Shown one piece after another: positions 1 through 6,608 of a stretch of 14,723 nt of DNA. Positions within the stretch are counted from its first letter, which is position 1. Every line of letters starts with the position of its first letter. Origin of the DNA: Archaeoglobales archaeon (GTDB taxonomy: Archaea; Halobacteriota; Archaeoglobi; Archaeoglobales; Archaeoglobaceae); contig QMZD01000009.1 in assembly GCA_003662985.1 (NCBI GenBank), positions 1 to 14,723 on the forward strand, in the 5' to 3' direction. The notes under the pieces are model-generated. The model had not been told where the DNA came from. It made no database searches and saw only the letters and a list, made by a program, of their open reading frames with translations. A program made the translations under genes and the position numbers.

Positions 1-45
1 CTCCGCCTTGTAAGGGCGACGTCATAACCGCTAGACCACGAGCCC
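1..45 (-). tRNA. tRNA-Val (UAC anticodon), 5' part only, cut by window edge
   Basis: Read on the minus strand, the sequence starting at 45 gives acceptor strand GGGCTCG, then TG, a D-arm with a GG-containing loop, and an anticodon stem TCGCC/GGCGG around the loop CTTACAA. The loop places anticodon TAC at positions 34-36, which is valine. The variable loop, T-arm and 3' acceptor strand lie left of the window. Only the 5' half can be checked, but the cloverleaf geometry (7-nt acceptor strand, U8, D-loop with GG, 7-nt anticodon loop starting C-U) is regular. No intron is seen in the visible anticodon loop. Confidence 0.9.
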
Positions 46-78
46 TCCTTAATGCCTACTAATGCTATCAGCACGTCA

Positions 79-92
79 GCTATTAAAGTTTA
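79..92 (-). promoter_or_regulatory. Possible TATA box of the tRNA-Val gene
   Basis: The minus strand reads CTTTAATA at 88-81, about 35-40 nt before the mature tRNA 5' end at 45. This spacing fits an archaeal TATA box with a short leader removed by RNase P. It is assigned from position and composition only. Confidence 0.35.
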
Positions 93-220
93 ACGATACC
101 CAGCTATCAGGCTGGTGGAAAAAGTTGAACTGTGAGAGGATGGAAGAAAGCAAACTAGAAAATGAGAAATTATGGAAAATTATGGAAAAATTCTAAAATG
201 ACCGAAATCAAAGTTAGGGT

Positions 221-679
221 ATGGAAACAAAGGATTACAGATGGCTAGAGAGATATATGGCAGAAAATGGAATAAAGGGGGAAATCATAAAAGCCCCAGA
301 TGTTCCCACAGTTGAGAAGGCTGCAAAAAGACTGAACTGTAGCAAGAAACAGATTTTCAAGTCAATCGTTTTCATAAGCGAAAAAGGAGAAGGAGTTATT
401 GGGATAGTTGATGGAGAATCCAGGGTTGATAAAGATAAGCTTGAGAGCATATACGGTGGAAAACTCAGAATCGCAGACAGAGATGAGGTTCTAAGATTGA
501 CTGGATTCTCCGCAGGAGGTGTAGCTGCGTTCGGTACCGGCTGTATGGTTTTGGTTGATAAAAACGTAATGAATCAAAGTGTGATATACGGCGGGGGAGG
601 GGACGAGAACCATTTGCTTAAGATTGACCCCAAAGAGCTTTTGAAAGAAGCAAAGATAGTTGATATCAGAAAAGATTGA
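221..679 (+). CDS. YbaK/ProX-type aminoacyl-tRNA deacylase-like protein
   Basis: A 152-residue protein with the YbaK/ProX/EbsC fold pattern. Members of this family hydrolyse mischarged aminoacyl-tRNAs in trans. Visible marks are the core segment IFKSIVF with the family lysine (K47), a central ADRDEV stretch, and the glycine-rich loop TGFSAGGV (94-101) followed by AAFG. In many relatives this loop ends in a proline pair (PPFG or SPFG), so the two alanines are a small departure. The length is normal for single-domain members. The ATG at 221 has no clear Shine-Dalgarno site; a TTCTAAAATG stretch near 191-200 lies about 25 nt upstream, which fits a leaderless transcript. The gene stands alone and converges on the oxidoreductase at 716. 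Substrate (Pro, Cys, Ala or other) cannot be read from the sequence. Confidence 0.85.
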   Translation: METKDYRWLERYMAENGIKGEIIKAPDVPTVEKAAKRLNCSKKQIFKSIVFISEKGEGVIGIVDGESRVDKDKLESIYGGKLRIADRDEVLRLTGFSAGGVAAFGTGCMVLVDKNVMNQSVIYGGGGDENHLLKIDPKELLKEAKIVDIRKD

Positions 680-715
680 ACACGATATTTGCTTGTAGTT
701 TAACTTAAACTAAAA

Positions 716-1660
716 TCAAACCGTCATCTCCCGCAAATCCACCGTTCTTCCTTCTTTATAACTCCTTATAGCAGAGATTGCGACCTCAAGTACATATTTT
801 CCATCTTCTCCGGATGGTGAGGGTTTTTTGCCCTCTTCGATACATCTTAGAAACTCCTCTATCTCATTTCTGAGGGGTTCTTTTTTAGGCACATCAATGC
901 CAAAAATCCCATCGCTTTTTATCAACTCAAGATCCTGAGAAAGATAATCTACTCTCGCTACACTTCCAGTCCCTACAGAGGTAAGCTTCCTTATTTTCTT
1001 CGGCGTAAGCCAGTTCGTATTTATTATTCCAGCTCTGTTTCCAGGGAATTTAAGCAATATAGATGCATGATCTTCGCTCGTGTGAAAGCTGTTTCCGGCA
1101 ATCGTGTAAACCTCTTTCGCCCTTTTTTCATAGATGTACGATATCGTATCGATGTCATGTACTGCAAGATCGATGATTATGCCAACATCCCTTATTCTCG
1201 GGGAATATGGACCAACTCTCTCGGCCATCATCGTGAGGATGTCTCCGAGTTCTCCTTTCTTAGCAAGATCCTTCAAAACAAGGATGGCAGGGTTGAATCT
1301 CTCAATATGGCCAACCATCATCTTGACCTTGTTTTTTCTTGCCTCCTTGATTAATCTCTCAGCATTCGTAATCGAATCGGCAATCGGCTTTTCCACAAGC
1401 ATATGAACTCCATGCTTTGCTGCAACAACGCCAACGTCAACATGGAGGCTTGTTGGGACTGCTATGCTTACCGCATCAACCTTTTCGAGGAGTTCGATGT
1501 AATCAGTATAAAATTTAGTCTTGAAGGTGTTTGCAACCTCTTTTCCTACATTCTCGTTTATATCGGAAACTCCGACAAGGTTGACTGTATCGATTTCACT
1601 ATAGACCCTCGCATGATGTTTTCCTATTGCCCCTACTCCAATGACGCCCACATCTATCAT
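716..1660 (-). CDS. Gfo/Idh/MocA family NAD(P)-dependent oxidoreductase
   Basis: A 314-residue two-domain dehydrogenase. The N-terminal Rossmann fold shows GVGAIG (8-13). The family EKP motif is at 90-92 with catalytic-type K91, and the HDID motif (168-171) lies in the C-terminal sugar-binding domain. Relatives oxidise or reduce hydroxyls on nucleotide sugars or inositols; an archaeal UDP-N-acetylglucosamine 3-dehydrogenase-like activity is possible but not demonstrated. An in-frame extension to 1687 exists, but the ATG at 1660 is preferred because AGGTGAGC sits 2 nt before it and the Rossmann strand starts right after it (MIDVGVIG). A BRE/TATA pair lies at 1697-1716. No sugar-metabolism neighbours are present, so substrate remains open. 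Confidence 0.88.
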   Translation of the reverse strand: MIDVGVIGVGAIGKHHARVYSEIDTVNLVGVSDINENVGKEVANTFKTKFYTDYIELLEKVDAVSIAVPTSLHVDVGVVAAKHGVHMLVEKPIADSITNAERLIKEARKNKVKMMVGHIERFNPAILVLKDLAKKGELGDILTMMAERVGPYSPRIRDVGIIIDLAVHDIDTISYIYEKRAKEVYTIAGNSFHTSEDHASILLKFPGNRAGIINTNWLTPKKIRKLTSVGTGSVARVDYLSQDLELIKSDGIFGIDVPKKEPLRNEIEEFLRCIEEGKKPSPSGEDGKYVLEVAISAIRSYKEGRTVDLREMTV

Positions 1661-1696
1661 TTGCTCACCTTGTAGTGACCCGTACACAATTGTCGC

Positions 1697-1716
1697 GAAA
1701 TATAAATAAATCTTTC
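1697..1716 (-). promoter_or_regulatory. BRE/TATA promoter of the Gfo/Idh/MocA gene
   Basis: On the minus strand CGAAAG (1716-1711) is followed directly by ATTTATTTATA. This matches the archaeal order of a purine-rich BRE then a TATA box. A transcript would begin near 1678, giving a short leader that includes the AGGTGAGC site before the ATG at 1660. The call rests on motif order and spacing. Confidence 0.6.
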
Positions 1717-1808
1717 GATTATAAAAAAATACTTATCATTATGAGTATATCATTATCATCAGACGACTTTGTTTTTATTTTCTCCTCATCATCATATATT
1801 TCACAAAC

Positions 1809-1819
1809 TATATTTAATT
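1809..1819 (+). promoter_or_regulatory. Candidate TATA box for the structured RNA at 1839
   Basis: CTATATTTAAT is centred about 25 nt before 1839, exactly where the inverted-repeat element starts. This is the normal archaeal TATA-to-start distance and favours plus-strand transcription of that element. The surrounding region is very AT-rich, so chance is a real alternative. Confidence 0.4.
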
Positions 1820-1838
1820 TTAAATACTAACTGTAATT

Positions 1839-1934
1839 GGCAGCCAGCGGGAAATGCTAGGTTCACAAATGGCAGAAGAACATCCCGCTCCTCTGCCTCC
1901 TCTTGTCCGACCTTAGCACCCGACACTGGCTGCC
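1839..1934 (+). ncRNA. Candidate structured non-coding RNA, 96-nt imperfect hairpin (strand uncertain)
   Basis: The ends GGCAGCCAG (1839-1847) and CTGGCTGCC (1926-1934) pair perfectly over 9 bp. Moving inward, CGGG pairs CCCG, TGCTAGGT pairs ACCTTAGCA with one bulge, ACAA pairs TTGT, and GGCAGA pairs TCTGCC around a 15-nt loop. The element is clearly more GC-rich than its AT-rich flanks, a typical sign of a stable RNA in a thermophile. A TATA-like box lies 25 nt upstream and ATTTTTAT follows the stem on the plus strand, so plus is preferred. The minus reading also has TATA-like sequence upstream and a possible kink-turn (GA opposite TGA). It does not show a clear H/ACA or C/D box signature. 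A small MITE-like repeat is the main alternative. Confidence 0.5.
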
Positions 1935-1939
1935 TAAAG

Positions 1940-1952
1940 AATTTTTATAAAA
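1940..1952 (+). terminator. Possible T-rich terminator after the 1839-1934 element
   Basis: AATTTTTATAAAA begins about 6 nt after the closing stem. Archaeal transcription commonly ends at short T runs, so this could end the candidate RNA. It also lies just beyond the 3' end of mfnA on the other strand. Confidence 0.3.
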
Positions 1953-1954
1953 AA

Positions 1955-3127
1955 CTATATATCTTTTAGAACTTTTTTGAACTCCTTAATGAAATCCCCG
2001 ATAACCTCCTCAGTCACATGGGGCATGATAACAAATCTTATTGCCCTTGGATTTCTTATTGTAGAGATAACCCACCTTCTACTCATCAAATTCTCCTTTA
2101 TCCTTTCAGCTTTTTCAGTTTTAAAGCTAACGACGTTCATAACTGGATCGATAACGGGTTCAAAACCCAAAGCTCGCATCTCTTCAACCAGGAGTTTCGT
2201 ATTTTTAATACACTCACTAACGATTTCCTTCATCCCTTCAAAACCAAGGGAATACAAGACAGCAAAAGCAGAGGCGACCCCTGTACCTGGTCGGGTTCCA
2301 GTTAGTGTATACTGGGTTCTTGTTGTGAGATAGGGTGTTTCAACCTCAAGGGCACGCAAGTATCTTTCGTTTCTGAAAAGGATGCCTCCAGAAGGTATAG
2401 TAGCCATGCCCATCTTGTGAGGGTCGATCGTTATCGAAGATACACCCTCAAGCTGAAAATCAAACGGATATGGGTCATCCATGAAGGGAATCACAAGTCC
2501 ACCGAAGGCGGCATCAACGTGCATCTCTATCCCTTTCTCAATGGCAAGCTCTGAAAGCTCCACAAGCGGATCTATTTGCCCGAGTTCAGTTGTGCCGGCT
2601 ATCCCAACCAATGCAACGGTATTCGAGTCGATGAGCGATTCGACTTCTGCTACGTTAACCCTGTAATCATCGTCCAGCGATGCTCTCCTCACCTCTACAC
2701 CGAGTATATCCCCAATTTTTTCAAAAGAAAAGTGAGCAGACTTTGGTATAACTATGTTAGGTTCCTTCGGGTTTTTTATTTTATTTCGCATGAGATTTCG
2801 TGCTGCCCTAACCCCCTGAATGTTCGCTTCCGTTCCACCAGATGAAATGTATCCTGCCACGTTGGGGTTATGGAGTATTTTACCCAGAATCTCCAGTAGT
2901 AAACCTTCAAGCTCCCTTGTACCCTGAAATATGCCCGGATCCCCGAGATTCGTCTCTATGAAAAGCTCATGCGCCTTCAACGCTAAGGGGTGCGGAGTTG
3001 TGCACATCGAACTCAAAACCCGTGAATAGGGAATGTCCTCTTTCCTAAAAGAGGCTAACCTTTCTTCAACCTCAGACACCCTTTCGTTGCTAGGCATACC
3101 CAAGTTATCATCTCCATAAGTTTTCAC
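1955..3127 (-). CDS. mfnA: L-tyrosine/L-aspartate decarboxylase (MfnA), PLP-dependent
   Basis: A 390-residue group II PLP decarboxylase. Visible motifs are SGGTEANI (substrate/phosphate region), HVDAAFGG (the Asp and Ala that hold the PLP ring), and DPHKMGM with K238 as the Schiff-base lysine. In methanogens and Archaeoglobales MfnA makes tyramine for methanofuran; in other archaea the family makes beta-alanine for coenzyme A, so both roles are possible. The length agrees with characterised MfnA (about 390-396). The GTG at 3127 is about 23-25 nt from a TATA-like element, which suggests a leaderless start. An ATG at 3097 (MPSNERV) is a reasonable alternative and leaves the conserved domain intact. 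The gene diverges from mobA with 47 bp between the start codons. Confidence 0.9.
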   Translation of the reverse strand: MKTYGDDNLGMPSNERVSEVEERLASFRKEDIPYSRVLSSMCTTPHPLALKAHELFIETNLGDPGIFQGTRELEGLLLEILGKILHNPNVAGYISSGGTEANIQGVRAARNLMRNKIKNPKEPNIVIPKSAHFSFEKIGDILGVEVRRASLDDDYRVNVAEVESLIDSNTVALVGIAGTTELGQIDPLVELSELAIEKGIEMHVDAAFGGLVIPFMDDPYPFDFQLEGVSSITIDPHKMGMATIPSGGILFRNERYLRALEVETPYLTTRTQYTLTGTRPGTGVASAFAVLYSLGFEGMKEIVSECIKNTKLLVEEMRALGFEPVIDPVMNVVSFKTEKAERIKENLMSRRWVISTIRNPRAIRFVIMPHVTEEVIGDFIKEFKKVLKDI

Positions 3128-3143
3128 TTACCGAAAAGCAATG

Positions 3144-3160
3144 GTCTTAAATAGATATCC
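3144..3160. promoter_or_regulatory. Shared TATA region for divergent mfnA and mobA
   Basis: CTTAAATAGATATCC sits midway in the 47-bp gap. On the plus strand TTAAATAG is centred about 25 nt before the mobA GTG at 3175. On the minus strand TATCTATTTAAG is centred about 23-25 nt before the mfnA GTG at 3127. Both genes would then be leaderless, and initiation on the two strands could compete. No clear second TATA box fits in the gap. Confidence 0.5.
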
Positions 3161-3174
3161 ATCCAAGCCTTTTT

Positions 3175-3780
3175 GTGTTCGCCGCCATACTTGCAGGAGG
3201 CAAGGGGAGAAGACTTGGAGGAGTTGAAAAGGGGATCCTGAAAGTGGGAGGAAAAAGAATAATTGAGTATATCCTCGAATCGCTCGAGGATTTTGAAAAG
3301 GTGATCGTCTGCAGGGATGAAGATCAATCCAAATTGTATTCCAAATTTGATTCCACAATTACCGACATTTTGAAGGGTATGGGACCATTAGGCGGCATCC
3401 ACGCAGCTCTCAGCCATTTCAACGACAATGTGCTTGTTGTTAGCACAGACATGCCTTTCTTGAATCGTGAGGTTTGCAAAGTGCTTTATGAGGAATGCAG
3501 AAACGCAAACGCAGTCATACCTATGTGGGAAGATGGGAAATTCGAGCCTACGCTTGCAACTTACTCTACAAAAGTTAAACCGGAGATAGAAAGATGCTAC
3601 AGGCTAAAAGAGAGAAGGGTTATAAAAGCCATCGAAAGACTTGATGGAGTGAAGTATTATCCGATAGAGAAATTTAGAAAATATGATAAGGAGCTTCTAA
3701 CTTTTATGAATATCAACACACCTCAGGATCTGGAGAAAGCAGAAAAAATTATGGCAAAAAGAGGGTTTAGAGGGTTTTAA
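3175..3780 (+). CDS. mobA: Molybdenum cofactor guanylyltransferase-like protein (MobA family)
   Basis: A 201-residue nucleotidyltransferase. The N-terminus carries the signature LAGGKGRRLGG..K (6-19), which binds the GTP phosphates, and a metal-binding DMPFL lies at 92-96. A GPLGGI loop is at about 70-75. MobA joins GMP to molybdopterin to make the dinucleotide cofactor; some archaeal paralogues act on other substrates, but the next gene is moaA, which supports the cofactor role. The GTG at 3175 begins right at the first beta strand (MFAAILAGG), and no Shine-Dalgarno site precedes it, matching a leaderless start from the shared TATA. One base separates its TAA from the moaA ATG, so the two are co-transcribed. 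Confidence 0.85.
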   Translation: MFAAILAGGKGRRLGGVEKGILKVGGKRIIEYILESLEDFEKVIVCRDEDQSKLYSKFDSTITDILKGMGPLGGIHAALSHFNDNVLVVSTDMPFLNREVCKVLYEECRNANAVIPMWEDGKFEPTLATYSTKVKPEIERCYRLKERRVIKAIERLDGVKYYPIEKFRKYDKELLTFMNINTPQDLEKAEKIMAKRGFRGF

Positions 3781-3781
3781 A

Positions 3782-4759
3782 ATGTTGATCGATAGATTTA
3801 ACAGGAAAATAACAAATTTGAGAATCTCAGTGACTGACAAATGTAATTTGAATTGCTTTTACTGCCATAAGGAGGGTTTTCTCAGCAAGGGATGTGATGA
3901 GCTTTCACCCGGGGAAATAGCCACGATAGCCCAGGCATTTAAAGACTTGGGGATAAAGAAGGTTAAGATTACTGGAGGTGAGCCACTAGTAAGGAGGGAC
4001 ATCGTCGAGATCATTACTGAAATGCCCAAATTCGAAGAAATATCCATGACCACCAACGGAATTCTTCTTGAAAGGTATGCAATGGATCTAAAAGAGAGTG
4101 GTTTAAACAGGGTTAACGTAAGCTTAGATTCATTGGTACCTGAAAAATACAGGAAACTCAGTGGAGGAGGGAAGCTTGAGTATGTCCTCGCAGGATTGGA
4201 AGCTGCTGTAGAAGCGGGCCTTGTTCCGGTAAAGGTAAACATGGTTGTGATGAAGGGAATAAATGAGGACGAGGTTGATGACATGATCCACTTCCTTTCA
4301 AAGTACAACAGAGATGATGTAAAGGTGATTCTGCAGTTAATTGAACTTTTAAAGCTTCCAGGACTCGAGAACTACTGGTTTGATATCGGTTGTATTGAAA
4401 AAAGAATTTCAGCCGTTGCAAAGGATGTTAGAGTAAGAAAAATGCAAAAAAGAAGACAATACCTGCTTGATGAGGGAGCGGTTGAATTTGTAAGACCCAT
4501 GGACAATACAGAATTCTGTTACAACTGCAACAGGATCAGAGTTACGTGTGATGGAAAGATTAAGCCTTGTCTCCTCAGAAACGATAATCTTGTTGATGTG
4601 AGGGGGCTTAAGGGAGAAGAATTAAAACAAAAAATTCTGGAGGCTGTAAGTCTTAGAGAACCATACTTCCGCGGGAAAGTTGAGGTTAGAAGCACAATCA
4701 AGGATAGGATTAAGGATTATGCAGTTAGAGGTGATTTGGTTGAAGGAAGTGGAAATTGA
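3782..4759 (+). CDS. moaA: GTP 3',8-cyclase MoaA (radical SAM, molybdopterin step 1)
   Basis: A 325-residue radical SAM enzyme that rearranges GTP in the first step toward cyclic pyranopterin monophosphate. The first [4Fe-4S] cluster ligands are C21, C25 and C28 in CNLNCFYC, TGGEPL follows, and the second, GTP-binding cluster has C246, C249 and C263 (C-x2-C-x13-C). These two clusters separate MoaA from other radical SAM proteins. The C-terminus runs about 25 residues past the usual REPYF region and ends GSGN, not in the double glycine that is important in bacterial and human enzymes. It lies second in the mobA-led run, and its 3' end abuts or overlaps the small downstream gene. Confidence 0.92.
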   Translation: MLIDRFNRKITNLRISVTDKCNLNCFYCHKEGFLSKGCDELSPGEIATIAQAFKDLGIKKVKITGGEPLVRRDIVEIITEMPKFEEISMTTNGILLERYAMDLKESGLNRVNVSLDSLVPEKYRKLSGGGKLEYVLAGLEAAVEAGLVPVKVNMVVMKGINEDEVDDMIHFLSKYNRDDVKVILQLIELLKLPGLENYWFDIGCIEKRISAVAKDVRVRKMQKRRQYLLDEGAVEFVRPMDNTEFCYNCNRIRVTCDGKIKPCLLRNDNLVDVRGLKGEELKQKILEAVSLREPYFRGKVEVRSTIKDRIKDYAVRGDLVEGSGN

Positions 4760-4760
4760 C

Positions 4761-4904
4761 GTGAGACTTTTGATAGATGGAAAGGAAATTCCCTTGAATC
4801 CCTACGTCCAGCAGGTTTTTGGAGTCGTTATCAGGGGACTGATTTCAACTCTTAAAGGTGTGGATGAGAACTGGAATCATGCAGAGTTAATCTTAGACAG
4901 ATGA
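4761..4904 (+). CDS. Small conserved-looking protein of unknown function (47 aa)
   Basis: A short acidic/amphipathic protein starting VRLLIDGKEIPLNP and ending AELILDR. It has a beta-hairpin-like opening (LLIDGKEIPL), then VQQVFGVVIRGLISTL, which could form one amphipathic helix. No signal peptide, cysteine motif or membrane segment is seen. The GTG at 4761 is 1 nt after the moaA stop; a GTG at 4749 would overlap moaA by 11 nt and is also possible. A purine-rich GGAAGTGG stretch upstream may act as ribosome site. It resembles small archaeal proteins I recall of the pattern IDGKE..LNPFV..V....I.G..S.LKGV, but I cannot assign a family. Its place between moaA and hisC says only that it is co-transcribed. 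Confidence 0.7.
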   Translation: MRLLIDGKEIPLNPYVQQVFGVVIRGLISTLKGVDENWNHAELILDR

Positions 4905-4917
4905 TCGGGATGAAAAC

Positions 4918-5982
4918 ATGAATGAAAAAGCAGCTGTAAGAGAGTCTCTCTCACGGGTGAAAGAGTACATTCCCGGAAAAGACATCGAATACGTCAAAAA
5001 AAGGTACGGGCTAGATAGAGTTGTAAAACTTGCCTCCAATGAGAACCTTTACGGTGCAAGCCCAAAGGCAATTGATGCCTTTAAGGACTTCAAGGACTTA
5101 CATCTGTATCCTCCTCCCCAGCCAGAAGAGTTGATTGAAAGGATTTCCAAGTATACTGGAGTGGAAGAGAGCAAAATTGTGATTGGCTCGGGAATCGATG
5201 GAATTCTTGAGGGCATATTCAATATTTTTCTCGAAAAAGGAGATTCCGTTTCTATTTCTCCACCCACATTTCCCTACTACATCACGCTTGCCACGATTCA
5301 CGATGCAAAGATTGAAAGACTAGAAAGGGACGAAAGTTTCAACATCAAGGTATCGAACAGCCCAAAATCAAAAATCACGCTGATCTGCTCTCCAAACAAT
5401 CCAACCGGAAATCTTGAGAGAGGTGAAACTGTAAGGGAGATAGTTGAGGAAAGTCAAGGGATCATTTTCATTGATGAGGCCTACGTTGAATTTTCATCCT
5501 CAGATCTTCTGGAATTCACAGAATACGAGAACGTCATCCTTGCAAGAACTTTTTCGAAGGCTTTTGGCCTCGCCAATCTACGAATAGGATATGCAATAAT
5601 GCCAGAATGGGTTAAAAAGGAGTACCTTAAGGTCACAACTCCCTTCCCAGTCTCAACACCAGCGATAAAGGCAGCCTGTGCAGCTTTGGATGATCTTGAG
5701 TACATGAAATCGACAGTTGAGAGAATCAAAAGAGATAGAGAAAGAGTATTCAAGGAACTTTTAAACTTTGGAGCCGAAGTTTACCCTTCCGAGGCCAACT
5801 TCCTCTTCATGAGAGTAACTCCATCCTTCTGCGACGAGATGATGAAGAGAGGCGTGATAGTGAGGGATTGCTCATCCTTTGTTGGCTGCAGGAAAGGAGA
5901 TGTCAGGGTTTCAATTGGAAGAACTGCTGACAACGAATATTTCCTCGAGAAGGCTAAGGAAATCCTTGGTCAGGACAGGTAA
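4918..5982 (+). CDS. hisC: Histidinol-phosphate aminotransferase (HisC)
   Basis: A 354-residue fold-type I aminotransferase. Visible marks are the N-terminal KLASNEN, the SPNNPTGN motif that holds the cofactor ring region, DEAYVEF, and TFSKAFGLANLRIGY with PLP lysine K214. HisC converts imidazole-acetol phosphate and glutamate to histidinol phosphate in histidine synthesis; archaeal versions may also serve tyrosine and phenylalanine synthesis. The length is normal for the family. The ATG at 4918 follows CGGGATGA about 6 nt upstream. Its stop at 5980-5982 is 4 nt before the kinase start, so the two genes form part of one run. No other his genes are in the window. Confidence 0.92.
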   Translation: MNEKAAVRESLSRVKEYIPGKDIEYVKKRYGLDRVVKLASNENLYGASPKAIDAFKDFKDLHLYPPPQPEELIERISKYTGVEESKIVIGSGIDGILEGIFNIFLEKGDSVSISPPTFPYYITLATIHDAKIERLERDESFNIKVSNSPKSKITLICSPNNPTGNLERGETVREIVEESQGIIFIDEAYVEFSSSDLLEFTEYENVILARTFSKAFGLANLRIGYAIMPEWVKKEYLKVTTPFPVSTPAIKAACAALDDLEYMKSTVERIKRDRERVFKELLNFGAEVYPSEANFLFMRVTPSFCDEMMKRGVIVRDCSSFVGCRKGDVRVSIGRTADNEYFLEKAKEILGQDR

Positions 5983-5986
5983 GAAG

Positions 5987-6556
5987 ATGATCGTCGCTTT
6001 AAGTGGCACCCCCGGGACGGGTAAAACAAGTGTGGCGGACCATCTTTCGAGTTTTTACGAGGTGAGATCAGTCTCAGATCTAGCAAAAAAAATGGATTGT
6101 ATTCTGGATGAGGAGGATGAAAACGGTAAAGTGCTTGTGATCGACACGGAATGTCTTTCCAAAAAAATCTCTTCTTTTCGAGGGAAGTATAAAGACGAAG
6201 TTCTCGTTATCGAAGGACATCTCGCCCACCTTCTTCCTTCCGATGTTATCATTGTGCTGAGATGCAATCCGATAAAGCTGAAAGAGAGGCTTTCGAAAAA
6301 GGAATGGACAACAGAGAAGGTTCTTGAAAACGTGGAGGCTGAGCTTCTCGATGTGATTCTGGTAGAGGCATTGGAAACTTCAAACAATGTTTACGAGATT
6401 GATACATCCGATAAAACAATAAAGAAGGTATCAGAGATAGTTGTCGAGATCATCGAGGTTGTTAAAAGAGGCAAAGAGCTGAAAAACTTCAAACCCGGAA
6501 AAATAGACTGGATTGCTGAGGTTGGAGAGAAAGTGGACGAGATAACCAGAGCCTAG
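5987..6556 (+). CDS. Adenylate kinase-like NTPase, Fap7/AK6 family
   Basis: A 189-residue P-loop protein. The Walker A motif is GTPGTGKTS (7-15), right at the N-terminus, which is usual for AK6. It has VIDTECLS, the strand VIEGHLAHLLPSDVIIVLRC, and an ending with PGKIDW (around residues 168-173) often seen in archaeal members. Eukaryotic Fap7/hCINAP and archaeal relatives have weak adenylate kinase/ATPase activity and help mature the small ribosomal subunit through uS11; that role is taken from the family. An in-frame extension to 5879 lies inside hisC and lacks domain content. The ATG at 5987 has AGGTAAG directly upstream, overlapping the hisC stop. It is the last gene of the run. Confidence 0.87.
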   Translation: MIVALSGTPGTGKTSVADHLSSFYEVRSVSDLAKKMDCILDEEDENGKVLVIDTECLSKKISSFRGKYKDEVLVIEGHLAHLLPSDVIIVLRCNPIKLKERLSKKEWTTEKVLENVEAELLDVILVEALETSNNVYEIDTSDKTIKKVSEIVVEIIEVVKRGKELKNFKPGKIDWIAEVGEKVDEITRA

Positions 6557-6558
6557 AA

Positions 6559-6608
6559 TTCGAAATTAAAAGTTGAAGAGTTTAGAGTTCAAAGATCCAA
6601 ATTCCAAG
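6559..6608 (+). repeat. Heptamer-like degenerate array between converging genes
   Basis: After the kinase stop the gap reads as about seven units of 7-8 nt: TTCGAAA, TTAAAAG, TTGAAGAG, TTTAGAG, TTCAAAG, ATCCAAA and TTCCAAG. The shared pattern is roughly TTNRAAG. The array ends just before the guaA-A stop at 6609-6611. Similar A-rich arrays occur near 9018-9063 and 14095-14137. Confidence 0.5.

Noticed and set aside
160..192. Direct repeat AAATTATGG before the YbaK gene as a regulatory site
   Set aside because: Two imperfect copies in A-rich sequence are weak evidence, and nothing links them to control.
1740..1800. C/D box guide RNA on the minus strand
   Set aside because: TGATGA and CTGA-like strings occur among ATGATG repeats, but no properly spaced C, D', C', D set is present; the final D box is missing.
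1839..1934. H/ACA guide RNA identity for the hairpin
   Set aside because: No ACA lies directly after the closing stem on the plus strand, and on the minus strand ACA is 4 nt away with no clear guide pocket, so the specific class is not claimed.
5879..5986. N-terminal extension of the AK6-like kinase
   Set aside because: It lies entirely inside hisC, and the P-loop should sit at the N-terminus; the ATG at 5987 has a ribosome site.
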